Source: Okapia johnstoni (taxonomy: Eukaryota > Chordata > Mammalia > Artiodactyla > Giraffidae). From it: DNA of 64,000 bases. The stretch is from the NCBI GenBank assembly GCA_024291935.2, contig CM044322.1:25481405-25545404 (forward strand), in the 5' to 3' direction. Every line of letters starts with the position of its first letter. Positions within the stretch are counted from its first letter, which is position 1. Both the position numbers and the translations under genes were made by a program. The notes under the pieces were generated by a model, which saw only the letters and a program-made list of their open reading frames with translations, did not search any database and was not told the origin of the DNA. This document shows positions 23,284 through 34,159 of this stretch, piece after piece.

Positions 23284-23376
23284 TAATTAATTTATTTTTT
23301 AATTGAAGGAAAATTGCTTTACAGAATTTTGTCGTTTTCTGTCAAACATCAGCATGAATCAGCTATAAGTGTAATT
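23284..23376 (-). mobile_element. ruminant L1 3' end, short antisense copy
   Basis: It reads ttaattaatttattttttaattgaaggaaaattgctttacag, then ttctgtcaaacatcagcatgaatc, the antisense of the ruminant L1 terminus. Confidence 0.8.
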
Positions 23377-23514
23377 GTCTTTTTGATTCAAGAGCAGCTT
23401 CATTTCAAGGGAGCACAGTTAAGCTGTTGGTGCAATTGACTGGAAAATGCGTTTTGCCCAAAGAGGTCAGTCCGTCAGGGACTTCTTTTTACAGACACTT
23501 TGTTAAAACAAAAA

Positions 23515-23790
23515 TTTCTTATAGAAGAAATATAAGACAATTTCTTATATATTATCATATGTGAAACAGAACACAATTCCAGGTTCGATGCATGAGACAA
23601 ATGCTTAGGGCTGGGGCAATGGGATGACCCAGAGGGATGGGATGGGGAGGGAGGTGGGAGGGGGGTTCAGGATGGGGAACACATGTAAACCCATGGCTGA
23701 TCCATGTCAATGTATGGAAAAAACCACTACAATATTGTAAAGTAAATAGCTCCCAACTAAAATAAATAAATTTATTAAAAATATATATAT
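23515..23790 (+). mobile_element. ruminant L1 3' end (sense)
   Basis: It contains aggttcgatgcatgagacaaatgctta, gacccagagggatgggatgg, gtcaatgtatggaaaaaacc and a taaataaattt tail followed by (AT)n. The left boundary is uncertain and no clear target-site duplication was found. Confidence 0.85.
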
Positions 23791-24179
23791 ATATTTTTTA
23801 ATGGGGTATATTACATCCTGCTAATGAGAAAGACCAAGCAGAAAAAGCAGGATTGACACGCAGGAACGAGTGGGATTGTGGCAGCTGTGGTGTCCTTGCA
23901 TAGATTATCAAAGAGGAGAAAGTTTAAGAAACAACCCATTCGAGATCCTGGAAATAAAAACACAACTGTAAAACCACCACCTCATTTTTTCAGAGACTAG
24001 AAGAATGAACAGTTATGAACAGCCAGCAGGAATGTCAGACTGAGATTATCCCAGAACACAGCGTAAAGGGAGAAAAATGCCAACTCTAAAAGCAAAGGGA
24101 AGCAATTGTGGGCCAGAAGTAACAGGAGAAGCAGGAAAAAGAGCAGAGGGGTGAAGAGCAGGCGACATGGGAAGGCTTC

Positions 24180-24600
24180 ACAGCAGGAGTTTTCATGGAG
24201 TCCAATTTGTAAGTCCATCAAAGTTAGCCTAAGTACCCAATTATTAACAACATAATTGGCCATATAGTACTGTACTGTAATAGGTTTATAATACTTTTCA
24301 CACAGATAATACATAAAAAACAAAAAATAAAACATTTAAAATATTACAGTACCGCACCTTGAAAAGTACAACAGTGTAGTTCAATAGCTGGCATACAGGG
24401 GCTGGCATCGAATGAACAGGCTGGAAGTTGCTGACTAGAGGAGGGAGAGGAGGAGGTGGGAGATGGTAGAACTGAAGGATTGGCAGCAATAGGAGATGGA
24501 GGGCAAGCTGCAGTCTCACTCGTGCCTGACGTCGATAGAACACACGTTCACATCTTTGAAAGTCAGCAACTTGAAAGTTCATATGTAGGAGACTTGCTGT
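24180..24600. repeat. dispersed repeat, family unresolved
   Basis: The wording aagtccatcaaagttagcctaagtacccaa, cacacagataatacataaaaaac and ggggctggcatcgaatgaac seems familiar from a mammalian DNA-transposon-type repeat, but I cannot name it. The minus frames of 94-112 codons across it are Leu/Phe-rich and not convincing genes. Confidence 0.35.
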
Positions 24601-25434
24601 ACTTTAATTTTAAAATACTTTATTGCTAAAAATGTTAACCATCATCAGAGCCTTCGGTGAGTCATAATCACTCGCTGGTGGAGGGTTTGAAATATTTTGA
24701 GAATTACCAAAATGTGACACAGAGACACAAAGTGAGCAGATGCTGTTGGAAAAATGGCACCAAAAGATTTACTCCGTGCAGGGTCACCACAGACGTTCAA
24801 TTTGTGAAAAAAACACAATATCTTCTAAATGCAATAAAATGATGTAAAATTTTCCCGTATTATGATTGCACAGTAGAGGGAGAGGGAAGTTACTGACCTG
24901 TGCAAACAACAGCACATAGCAAGTGCTGGAGGCATGCTTAGAAGCGAGACACTGGATTCAGAAGCTCCTGCATTTAACCTGCACCCTCTACCCCTGGGTC
25001 CTCTTTAGCTTGGTCAGAACCTCTGGAGGCTTGGCTCTCTACAACCGGGGTGGCTTTGGAACAGGCATCCATTTCCACTCATTCTTTCCCTGAGGTTTTC
25101 AGAGAAGGCTTTCTGATACTAAACATTGTACAACTTGCTGAGACAGTATTTCTGACCTGATCTTGCCCTTGCAGGGAGTTATCGGTGAATGAGTTTGGTC
25201 AGAAGGGGGTCTGTTCCCCTATTCTTTCAGAGCTCCGAAATGCCCTGGGCACTTGGAGCCAATGCAGGGGAAAGGGAAGGGGTAGGTGAGGGAGAACAAG
25301 CTCCAGGTCCAGGCCAGTGATTCACTTACTAGATGACTTTCTGAAATGTCCTTTAGTCTCCAGGGCTGGTGGTGTTCATGTCTGCAAAAATGGGGACACC
25401 ACTATTTTAGGTAGCAGCCTCAAGAGTGTAATGA
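24601..25434. other. unassigned non-coding DNA
   Basis: No exon, RNA gene or clear repeat recognised. Confidence 0.4.
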
Positions 25435-25515
25435 AGGAAGCAGCTAATATTTATGAAGGACACTTGTTGGTGCGCTAGATATTTTTACATTTCTCCACCT
25501 GAAGTTTGCAGTAAC
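25435..25515 (+). repeat. MIR fragment interrupted by an L1 tail
   Basis: gcagctaatatttatgaaggacacttgttggtgcgctagatatttttacat follows the MIR core. It stops at about 25519, where an L1 3' end begins. Confidence 0.5.
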
Positions 25516-25519
25516 CGTA

Positions 25520-25683
25520 AGATAACCTAGAGGGGTGGAATGGGGGGGGAGATGGAAGGCAGGTTCAAGAGGGAGGAGATATATGTATACCTATGGCTGA
25601 TTCATACTGAGGTTTGACAGAAAACAACAAAATTCTGTAAGGCAATTATCCTTCAATTAAAAAATAAATAAATTAAAAAAAAA
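25520..25683 (+). mobile_element. ruminant L1 3' end (sense), short
   Basis: It reads aacctagaggggtggaatgg, ggcaggttcaagagggagg, tatacctatggctgattcat, ctgtaaggcaattatccttcaatt and a poly(A)/TAAA tail. Confidence 0.9.
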
Positions 25684-25696
25684 TTACAATCATTTG

Positions 25697-26012
25697 GGCC
25701 TCCCTGGTGGCTCAGTGGTAAAGAATCTGCCTGCTAAGGCAGGAGACATGAGTTCGATCCTTGATCTGGGAAGATCCCACAGGCCATGGAACAACTAAGC
25801 CCACGTGCCACAACTACTGAGCCGCTGCTCTAAAGCCCAGGAGCCACAACTACTGAAGCCCCACACCCCAGAGCCCGTGCTCCGAAACAGGAAAAGCCAT
25901 CACAGTGAGAAGCCCATGCACCACATCTAGGGAGTAGCCCCCGCTTTCTGCAACTAGAGAAAAGCCCATGTAGCAATGAAGACCCAGCACAGCCAAAAAT
26001 AAATAAATAAAA
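25697..26012 (+). mobile_element. CHR-type SINE, long sense copy
   Basis: A full-length element: head gggcctccctggtggctcagtgg, B-box-like gagttcgatccttgatctgg, several gccacaactactga repeats, gagaagcccatgcac and the taaataaataaa tail. The minus frame 25830-26042 crosses it and is not a gene. Confidence 0.92.
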
Positions 26013-26984
26013 TTTGAAAAAAATCATGATCATCAATAGCAAAGTATTTTACAAAAGTAAATGCTCTGCAAATATAAGGAGTTGTTCAAATAGAAACATG
26101 TATTATACTAAGTAATGCACCAAGCAGATCTGCTTGGGAGAAGGGAGTGCAAGATGAAATGTCTAGTACCTGCACACAGTAGGGGCTCAATAAATATTTA
26201 AAAGTGGATAATAGGGAACAGCTTCAGTGTGCAACCAATTAAGTTGTAAGACCTTTCCTGTCTGACTGTGTACTTAGGAAGAAAGGCTACCCTTATTACC
26301 CTGCAATTGTTTGCCTTCACTCCTTTATCCTCTCTTTTGTATTTTATTTGAATTAACTGCCCACTTCTGAGATCTGTAACATTTTTTCAGTCTTAGTTTT
26401 TGTTATAAGAACATGTTTGTAAGTTTAAGAAATGAAGCTATTTCAAGCAGAAGAAGAGATGGAGATTTCAAGCTAAAGGAAAGATTCACATCTCTGAATT
26501 TGATGAATGAATAATTGATTCAGAGTCCAGGGCCTTCAGGAAAATGGCCTTCACTAGAACCAAAATGTTGTCCCATAACCCAGTAAACTTAGGTACAATT
26601 CATTATGTCCTAATGTAATTTTAGAAGCCATTATTCCATTCCGGCAGTAAATACAGCTCAAAGTGGTATGAATTCCCCATTAAGATGATGTGGTGGGGAA
26701 AGTGAAAGAATCTTTTTGTGCAGTCAATTTATTTCAGTGTCCCAAATGTTCATAGCAACAGAAGCAGGCATGGTTGCAGCTACCATTGTGGTTGGCCTCC
26801 TGTCAGGAAGGGAAATGAATGGGCCTCTCCTTAACCACCAACCTGTGCTCCTTCCAGGATAGAGGGTCCATCAGTTTTCTCCAGAGAGTGCAACAGAACC
26901 CATATTTGGATGCATTGCAAACTAAACTTTTAAAAGAAAACCAAAGACAGAAGCTTTGCCCATTTATTTTATGGGTTGTTGCTA
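26013..26984. other. non-coding DNA with an L2 scrap
   Basis: A short piece, cacacagtaggggctcaataaatat (about 26172-26200), is a typical L2 3' end. Otherwise there is no exon and no clear repeat. Confidence 0.4.
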
Positions 26985-27180
26985 TTTTTAAAAAATTGAA
27001 TACATTTGACATGCAACATTGTATAAGTTTAAGGTGTACAACCTGTTCCTTTGATCCATTTATTTGTTGTAATATGGTTGCTGATGTAGTAATCTTTATT
27101 CCATTAGATAATTATAGTACAATGTTGTCTCTTGTTCATTAACCTGGGCATTAGATCATGATGGTTTGTTTATGATTACT
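26985..27180 (-). mobile_element. L1M 3' fragment (antisense)
   Basis: aaaattgaatacatttgacatgcaacattgtataagtttaaggtgtacaac follows the antisense L1M 3' UTR. The right part is diverged. Confidence 0.7.
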
Positions 27181-27185
27181 ATAAG

Positions 27186-27406
27186 TGTGTGCTCAGTTGC
27201 TTCCATTATGTCCAACTCTTTTTGACCTTATGGACTGTAGCCTGCCAGGATCCTCAGTCCATGGGATTCTCCAGGCAAGAATACTGGAGTTGAACAAAAA
27301 GAGCGGCCATGCCTTTCTCCAGGGGCTCTTCCTGACCCAGGATTTGAACCCACATCTCCTGAATTGCAGGCAGATTCTTTACCCACTGAGCCACCAGGGA
27401 AACCCA
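27186..27406 (-). mobile_element. Bov-tA SINE, antisense, with private 14-nt block
   Basis: Full-length antisense Bov-tA. Between the usual aatactggag and ggccat it carries ttgaacaaaaagag (about 27289-27302). The same block occurs at the same place in the copy at 29130-29344 and in no other SINE of this window. Confidence 0.92.
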
Positions 27407-27807
27407 TTAATAAGTATGATTTTGTAAACTTAAACGTCACCATTCTTTTGAAGGAGAAAGGCTGGGAGTGGAGTAGTGTAGGTAAGACTAGTTAAACCAT
27501 TCTTGACATTTTTCCCTTTTGAAACATTTGCTTATTTTATTAAACTTGGGGTTTCTTTCCCATTTCACTTTAATTTCCTCATTATTTTCTAATCACCAGA
27601 AACTACTTCTTGACTGTTATTCTTCCTCCTCACAAACAAATAGAAAAATTCTGTTCTAGGCCTTGTATAGGATGTGACAAGATTTATTTGTTACACTTGC
27701 CCTCTGAAGAAATCTCAGAGGTGTAGAGAAAGGGTTAGTGCAGGTGACTTTAATCTTCAAAGGAAGATCATCCAATTATATGGCTGGTTTGATCTCCTTG
27801 CATCTTT

Positions 27808-28497
27808 GTTGTTCAGTCTCTAAGTCATGTCCGATGCTTTGACCCCATGGACTGCAGCACGCCAGGCTTCCCTGTCCTTCACTGTTTCCTGGAGTTTGCT
27901 CAAACTCATGTCCGTTGAGTTGATGATGCCATCCAACCATCTCATCCCCTGTCACCCCCTTCTCCTCCTGCCCTCAATCTTTCTGAGCACGAGGATCTTT
28001 TCCAATGAGTCGGCTCCTCACATCAGGTGACCAAAGTATTGGAGCTTCAGCTTCAGCATTAGTCCTTCCAATGACTATTCAGGGTTGATTTCCCTTAGGA
28101 TTGACTGGTTTGATCTCCTTGCAGTCCAAGGGACTTTCAAGGGTCTTATTCAGCACCACAGTTGTTCGAAAGCATCAATTCTTTGGTGCTCAGCCTTCTT
28201 TATAGTCCAACTCTCACATTTGTACATGACTACTGAAAAACCCATAGCTTTGACTATGTGCACCTTTGTCAGCAAAGTGATGTCTCTGCTTTTTAATACG
28301 TTGTCTAGGTTTGTCATAGCTTTTCTTCCAAAGAGCAAGAATCTTTTAGTTTCATGTCTGCCGTCACCATCCGCAGTGATTTTAGAGCCCAGGAAAATAA
28401 AGCCTGTCGCTGTTGCCATTTTTCCCCATCTATTTGCCATGAAGTGATCGGACCAGATGCCGTGATCTTAGTTTTTTGAATGTTGAATTTTAAGCCT
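27808..28497 (-). mobile_element. BovB LINE 3' part (antisense)
   Basis: About 690 bp of antisense BovB from ttgttgttcagtctctaagtc to tgttgaattttaagcc. The minus-strand frame 28150-28440 encodes BovB C-terminal pieces (KITADGDGRHETK, LLFGRKAMTNLDN), broken by frameshift from the frame at 28314-28502. A scrap resembling BovB internal sequence (ggtttgatctccttgca) also lies just left, at 27785-27801. Confidence 0.92.
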
Positions 28498-28884
28498 TGC
28501 ATCTTAATTCTTTCTAAATAGAAATTTCCAACTTAGCTTGTTGTAAAGATTTTTTAAATAGAAATGATACATTGCAGTGGTAAAAACAGGATTTTTCTCT
28601 ATAACTAACATTACTTGAACACATTATTCTATTGGTAAACACATATATCTAATTAAAATTCCATTCAAAGATAAGTAAGCATTACTGCATGGGCAGTATA
28701 TACTCACACATAAAATTAATGAGAAAGCAACGGAATAATTACAGAATCCAGTCCACATCCATCTATGTTTTCATTTCTTTCAGTGCTCTAACTGTAAAAG
28801 AAAATTTGGAAAATACAAGTGTTACAGAACTAAACCTGGATCTACATATGTGACACGCAGCAAAGCCAATCTACTGACACTAGA
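28498..28884. other. unassigned non-coding DNA
   Basis: It contains tttcatttctttcag followed by an open frame with a CxxC pattern, considered as an exon and rejected (see the rejected list). Confidence 0.4.
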
Positions 28885-29129
28885 TTGTGGTGAAGGAAAA
28901 TACAGCATTTATTTCAGGGCCAAGCAAGGAGATTGGGCAACGCATACTCAAAAGACCCAATGCCTTTGGGGAAGGGTTTTAATGACAGTGTGAGGGAGAG
29001 GGCTGCAGGGTGCCTGATTGGCTTATACACAGTTCTCTCATTGGTTGTTGATGAGGTAGTAGGGTGATGTTTCAGAAATCTCAGTCACCAACCTTCTGGT
29101 TCCAACCAGTATTGGATCTATGTGCTGGT
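28885..29129 (-). mobile_element. LTR-like element (antisense), left part
   Basis: It begins with acagcatttatttcagggccaagcaaggag, which in complement gives an AATAAA signal near a pyrimidine-rich R/U5-like end. It continues past the SINE at 29130-29344 with related wording (agagaccta...gcaagaggtggggatcatgg). Family unnamed and no coding part. Confidence 0.5.
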
Positions 29130-29344
29130 TGCTGTTTTTGTTCAGTTGCTGTCACGTCCAGCTCTTTTGCAACCCCACAGACTGTAGCCCACCAGGCTCC
29201 TCTGTCCATGGGATTCTCCAGGCAAGAATACTGGAGTTGAACAAAAAGAGTGGCCATTTCCTACTCCAGGGGATCTTCCCAACGCAGGAATCAAACCTGT
29301 GTCTCCTGTATTGGCAGGTGGATTATCCACCTGTGGGAAGCCCC
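29130..29344 (-). mobile_element. Bov-tA SINE, antisense, second copy with the private 14-nt block
   Basis: It runs from ttttgttcagttgctgtcacgtcc to acctgtgggaagcccc and lies inside the LTR-like element. It shares ggagttgaacaaaaagag with the copy at 27186-27406, although the two differ at many other positions. Confidence 0.92.
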
Positions 29345-29690
29345 TACGTATTACTAGTTAGCAGTTAACTTATTCCACCTAGAGGTGGTTTTAGTCTCTG
29401 CAAGACAACTCAAAGATATGGCTCAGGATATTATCTACAGACCTTGAGAAGGAACTAAAGATTTTGACTTTGTTTTATGGCTGAACAATTATTATTTTGT
29501 CTTACTTGACTTTTTCCCTTTGTTTCTGTATTTTCTTACTCCTCTTACTAAATTTGTTCTTTGGGACTCAGAGAGACCTAGAAGGTAAAGCAAGAGGTGG
29601 GGATCATGGTGGGTATCTGTCTTACTTGGTTTTCATGATTTAATGACTTATCATATCTGTTTTCTAGTGCAGAGAGTCAGTTTGGTGTTT
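29345..29690 (-). mobile_element. LTR-like element (antisense), right part
   Basis: It appears to continue the element cut by the SINE: agaggtggttttagtctctgcaagacaactc, gctcaggatattatctacagacc, ggtaaagcaagaggtgg. The right end is near a (GTTT)n run at 29687-29711. Confidence 0.45.
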
Positions 29691-30009
29691 TTTGTTTGTT
29701 TGTTTGTTTTTCTGAAGGAATGTAAGTGTCTGCATAAAAACCCCAAAACATGTGGTTGCATTTATACTTTATGTGCAGTTTTGGTTTTCAGTGGATAATA
29801 AGAGAAAAAATTATAGTGCTCTCTGCTTATTGTTCATTGCAATAACCTTGCAATATATCAGTGAAGGAAAGGAAATCTTGGGCAAAATTGTGCAGTTCTC
29901 TTTGTGGGCTGTTTGGTGATTTGATGTGAACTCTAACAACCCCTCCCCTGCCATTACTTTGAATGTCATGGAAACTGCTGTACAGTCTATAGTGATTAGA
30001 CATCATCCC

Positions 30010-30070
30010 TTGCAGTCCACAGGGTCACAAACAGTTGGATAGGACTTAGAGACTAAACCACTACCACCAC
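30010..30070 (+). mobile_element. Bov-tA/BovB tail fragment (sense)
   Basis: ccttgcagtccacagggtcacaaacagttggataggacttagagactaaacc corresponds to the shared 3' tail of Bov-tA and BovB, followed by an accacc-rich end. Confidence 0.7.
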
Positions 30071-30194
30071 CCTGCACCCTGGTTAAGTATTCTCTGTATA
30101 TATATTTTGTACTGTTTTTTTTCTACCTAACGTCATGAGTATTTTCCCTATGTCATTAAGCATTTCTCAAAATTGAATTATTAGTGGCTGCTGT

Positions 30195-31030
30195 GAGATA
30201 ATAGAAAATATATGGTCTCTGTCTCCTATTTGTAGTACAAAGGTCCTGAAACTCTTGTAATTTCCTAATTGATAAGAGCATCTTTTGTTCTAGTATTTGG
30301 TCTTTGACCCCCATCTGTGACACAGAGTTCCTGAAACCCTTGCAATTTCCTGGATGGTAGGAGTGTCTTTTGTTCTAATGAGGTGACTGAGTGATCTCCT
30401 GGGTGGCTTCTTAATGAGGGCTTGTCACCGGAAAGACCAAGCTTAAAATCTCCAGCCCCAAACCCTCATTTCTCTTGAGATCAGGGAGAAGGGCTGAAAA
30501 TGGACTTAATGAGCAATCATGCCTATGTGATGAAGCCTCTATTAAAAAAATTCCAGAAATATGAGGCTTGGTGAGCTTCCAGATGAGCTTCCACACTGGC
30601 AGGGTGACACTGTGACTTTATGGGGACAAAAGTTTCTGCACCCGGAACCCTCCCTGTGTATCTCTTTATTTAGCTGTTCATCTGTATCCTTTATCATATT
30701 CTTTAATAAACTGACATGTTTAAGTAAGTGTTTCCCTGAATTCTGTGAGCCACTCTAGCAAATTAATCGAACTGAGGAAGGAGTCAGGGCAGAGAACCTT
30801 CAATTTGTAGCCAAATTGGACAGAAGTTGTGGGTTACTGGAGACCTACTCTGCAGTTGGCATCTGAAGTGAGGCCTTACAGGTCTGAGCCCTTAACCTGT
30901 GGGGTCTGGTTATCTCCAGGTAAATTAGATTGTATGATACCCAACTGCCATTGAAGAAAATTACTTGATGTGGTGAAAAACCCATACGCATTTGGTGACT
31001 GGAAGTGTCAGAAGTGACGTATTCTAAGTA
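30195..31030 (+). mobile_element. old ERVL-type LTR (sense)
   Basis: Characteristic wording: ctgaaacccttgcaatttcctgg, gatgaagcctc, ttctttaataaactgacatg (AATAAA at 30705-30710), tgagccactctagcaaattaat, ccaaattggacagaag, tgagcccttaacctgtgggg and aaaaacccatacgcatttggtgac. It is a pan-mammalian LTR whose exact family I cannot settle. No internal coding part. Confidence 0.65.
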
Positions 31031-31139
31031 GTAAAGGAGACTCACAAGAGAGAACCACAGTAGAGAAGAAATGGATTCTTCCCTATTCGGGAAGAAAGCA
31101 GTAGGTGCTTTCTAGTGTTTCAGCTGCATAACGTGTCAT

Positions 31140-31440
31140 CGTGTGGCTGTGTCAGCATTTAGTTAACCATTCCCATGAATCTGGGCACTAAGGGTTTTTG
31201 GGTTTTTTTCCCCCAGGTTTCTCATTGCTATAAATAACACAGTGATAAATGTCACTGTAAATGGATCTTTGTGTGCATTTCTAGATCTTTCCTTCCAATA
31301 AATTGCTAAAGGTGATTCTAGGAGGTCAAAGGGAATGAGCACTTTTACAGAATTGTATTGCTTGTTGCCAAGTTCCAGACCTTGAGAATGCCAGTGCATT
31401 TGCTGGTAACAGTTGTAAATGTCCTCTCCAGACCTTTGTT
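31140..31440 (-). mobile_element. L1M fragment (antisense)
   Basis: ttctcattgctataaataacacagtgataaat, tctttgtgtgcatttctagatc, ggaggtcaaagggaatgagcac and ttgccaagttcc match the order of antisense L1M 3' sequence, well diverged. Confidence 0.6.
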
Positions 31441-31753
31441 TTGTAAAGCTTTGTCATGATGACCAAAATATCAAAAACAGAAATGAATTCAGGATCCAAA
31501 CTTACAGTTGTTCAATTGGACTTCACTCACCCCTACCTAATCCTGACTGTGTTGGATCCTATCTTTATTTCAAATTGTGATATTTTGTATCTCATGGGTT
31601 GTTTTTGCATTAATCTTGATTTTTAAAAAAATTATATTAAAATATTATGTATCTTGATTATTGAGGTTGTTGGTATCCTTTACATATATTTTCCCCATTT
31701 ACCTCTCTGTAGTCCTGAGCCTGGTGGTTTGAAACCAGGACATACAATAGGTG

Positions 31754-31945
31754 GGTTTTCTTGTTTTTTGATGTGGATCGTTTTTAAAGCCTTTATTGAG
31801 TTTGTTGCAATGTTGCTTCTGTTATTTATTCTCTGGCTTTTTGAGAATGAGACATGTAGGATCTTAGCTTCCCAGCCAAGGATTGAACCCAAACCCCATA
31901 CATTGGAAAGTGAAGTCTCAACCACTGGACCACCAGGGAAGTCCC
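31754..31945 (-). mobile_element. CHR-type SINE, antisense
   Basis: It has the gcctttattgagtttgttgcaatg tail and the head ccactggaccaccagggaagtccc. The duplication acaataggtg flanks it at 31744-31753 and 31946-31955. ORFs on both strands at 31654-32012 cross it and are not genes. Confidence 0.88.
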
Positions 31946-32489
31946 ACAATAGGTGTTTTGATGTGTTCAGGGACATAAGCACCAGCGAAGAGACATGACT
32001 AAGCAGAAGCAAAGATCAAGGAGAATCAAATACCAGAGGGCTTTCTGAGACCTCTTTAGGAATGTGTGTGCACACTTACTACCTAAGTGGCAGAGCATGG
32101 GCAGGCTAAGGAGGGGAGGGTTAAATTGGCAGATGGCAGAGAATGGAAGTTCACCTACTACTTGCCCTGAAGCTTTAGCAACAAGCTGGTCTCTTCTCCC
32201 AATGCAAACACTTCACAAAGATCTCTCCCGAGACTCCCGTTCCCCTTTCATCCATTAAAAATATCGTTTACTGGAGCCATGTACCCTATTAGTTTCAGCT
32301 TTGATCTCTTTGAATCTGATCACAGACTAAAAGAGCTCCTTTGCGGTTTGGGCTAATTTAACAACAAAGAAAATAAGGATTATCTCTTGTGCCCTTAATG
32401 ACGCTTCCCCATCCCCTTACGTGGAGGAGGCAGAGGCTAATGGACAGCAGAGAGGTGCTAGCTGGTCACATTGTGCTGGCTGTCTTGTA

Positions 32490-32519
32490 TTTTATGTGTG
32501 TATATATATGTGTGTGTAA

Positions 32520-32555
<36 letters not shown>

Positions 32556-32597
32556 ATATATATATGTATATATATGTATGTATATATATGTATATTT
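32490..32597. repeat. compound (TA)n/(TG)n microsatellite
   Basis: About 100 bp of alternating pyrimidine-purine: tgtgtgta, a (TA)11-like block, (TG)8-9, then tatatatgta units. Repetitive Tyr/Ile/Val/Cys and His/Thr/Tyr/Ile frames on the two strands are artefacts. Confidence 0.93.
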
Positions 32598-32770
32598 TAC
32601 TGAAGTATAGTTGACTTAAAATGTTTCTGGTGCACAACAAGGTGATTCAGTTACACATATACACATTATTATTTCTGAGGTTATTTTGCATTATAGGTTA
32701 TTACAAGATATTGACTATAGTTCCCTCTGCTATACAGTAAACCTTTGCTGCATATCTATTTTTTTAAATT
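32598..32770 (-). mobile_element. L1M 3' fragment (antisense)
   Basis: tactgaagtatagttgacttaaaatg, tggtgcacaacaaggtgattcagtta and atattgactatagttccctctgctatacag are the antisense L1 3' UTR. The microsatellite is anchored to its end. Confidence 0.85.
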
Positions 32771-32937
32771 AGAAATCTAGCATTCATACTAAGTCAAACA
32801 AGTGGAATCAAATTGTCATAAATTTTTTAGTTAGGCAGTAATTCATAAGCTTTCTAAAATATATATATTTATTATATATAGTATATGTATATATACGTAT
32901 ACAAAAGCTTTTATACTATGCTTCATAAAGGCTTGAG

Positions 32938-33031
32938 TTGTTGTTCAGTCGCTCAGTTGTGTCTGACTCAACTCTTTGCAATCCCATGGACCGCAGCACG
33001 CCAGACTTCCCTGTCCTTCACTATCTCTCGG
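32938..33031 (-). mobile_element. BovB LINE, 94-bp antisense end
   Basis: ttgttgttcagtcgctcagttgtgtctgac to tccttcactatctctcgg. The near-perfect duplication aaaggcttgag/aaaggcttaag (32927-32937 and 33032-33042) proves an independent short insertion. Confidence 0.9.
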
Positions 33032-33271
33032 AAAGGCTTAAGAGAGAACATTAAAAAAAAAAATTAAGTGATGGAGAAAATTGAAAACATAAACTAGATG
33101 AAATAGGAGCACTGAATATAAAATAGAAAAAGTGAAACAAACTAGAAAAAAGGAAAAGATCATCTTGTATTTAGAAATCAAGACCTCATTCTAATCCCAA
33201 CGTGTTTCTCATGTAAATATATACTACATGGTTGTCAGTGCTCAAGGCTATATATAAAAATAGCTATTACA

Positions 33272-33390
33272 CCTCCTTCATACCCGTTCCCATCTCAAGA
33301 AGGAGAGGATATATGTATGCATATAGCCAACTCACTTCATTCTGCAGCAGAAACTAATACAACATTGTAAAGCAACTATACCCTGATTTA
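33272..33390 (+). mobile_element. ruminant L1 3' end, 119-bp sense insertion
   Basis: aaggagaggatatatgtatgc, cagcagaaactaatacaacattgtaaagcaac, then an A-rich end. A perfect 16-bp duplication, aaaaatagctattaca, lies at 33256-33271 and 33391-33406. Confidence 0.9.
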
Positions 33391-33460
33391 AAAAATAGCT
33401 ATTACAAAACGCTCCATAAAGGTAATTTATGGGACAGTAAATAATAACTCCCATTCATTA

Positions 33461-33830
33461 ACGTACTCACTCAAAATTTACTGAGCAATTTTCCCATGCC
33501 AGGACTGTAGCTAGTCTCTGGGTAAATGGGGTTAACTAAAAAGCCACTAGTCACTGACCTCATAGGGTTGACAGTTGGGTGGGAGAGAGAGATAATAAGC
33601 AACTGTAATAATCACTTTGTGATCACAGGTTTTAATGAGTCTAAGAAAAGAGCAGAGTCTTCTGAGTGCCTTCAGATGGCTTGTGCACTGCTGTGTGGTG
33701 CTTTGTGTTTTCATCCTCGGAGTAATGCCAGTGGCGTAGGTATAATTTCCTGCACTTAACTGATGAGAAAATAAAGACTGGTATAGGCCAACAACATGCC
33801 CTGGGCCTCCCAGAACCAGGGAGAAGTATA
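33461..33830 (+). repeat. old MIR/L2-age repeat fragments
   Basis: catgccaggactgtagctagtctctgg near 33495 and gtataatttcctgcacttaactgatgagaaaataaag near 33737 resemble conserved old SINE/LINE cores. Diverged, so family calls are tentative. Confidence 0.4.
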
Positions 33831-33937
33831 GGTGGGTTTATACTAGCGGACTGACTCCTTGTCTTATCTCCATATGGGCTTCTCTCCAATCATTCTTCAG
33901 CCAGCTCCCACCCTATCTCCCTTTTGAGGTTCGTGTG

Positions 33938-34153
33938 TGTGTGCGTGCTCAGTCGTGTCTGACTCTTTGCAACCTCATGAATTGTAGCCCACCAGGCTCC
34001 TCTGTCAATGGGGTTTCCCAGGCAAGAATACTAGAGTGGGTTACCATTTCCTTCTCCAGGGGATATTCCTAACCCAGGGATAGAACCCACATCTATTGCG
34101 TCTCCTGTATTGGCAAATGGATTCTTTACCACTGGCACCATCTGGGAAGCCCT
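33938..34153 (-). mobile_element. Bov-tA SINE, antisense
   Basis: It runs from tgtgcgtgctcagtcgtgtctgac to gcaccatctgggaagccc with all landmarks. The flanks share tttgaggttc/tttgagattc, a likely eroded target-site duplication. Confidence 0.93.
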
Positions 34154-34159
34154 TTGAGA

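Noticed and set aside
28784..28990. Possible exon after tttcatttctttcag with a CxxC-containing open frame of more than 60 codons
   Set aside because: The frame runs into an LTR-like element from about 28885, there is no good donor site at a sensible place, and the peptide is not recognisable.
32389..32640. Repetitive ORFs on both strands around 32.5 kb
   Set aside because: They are translations of the TA/TG microsatellite.
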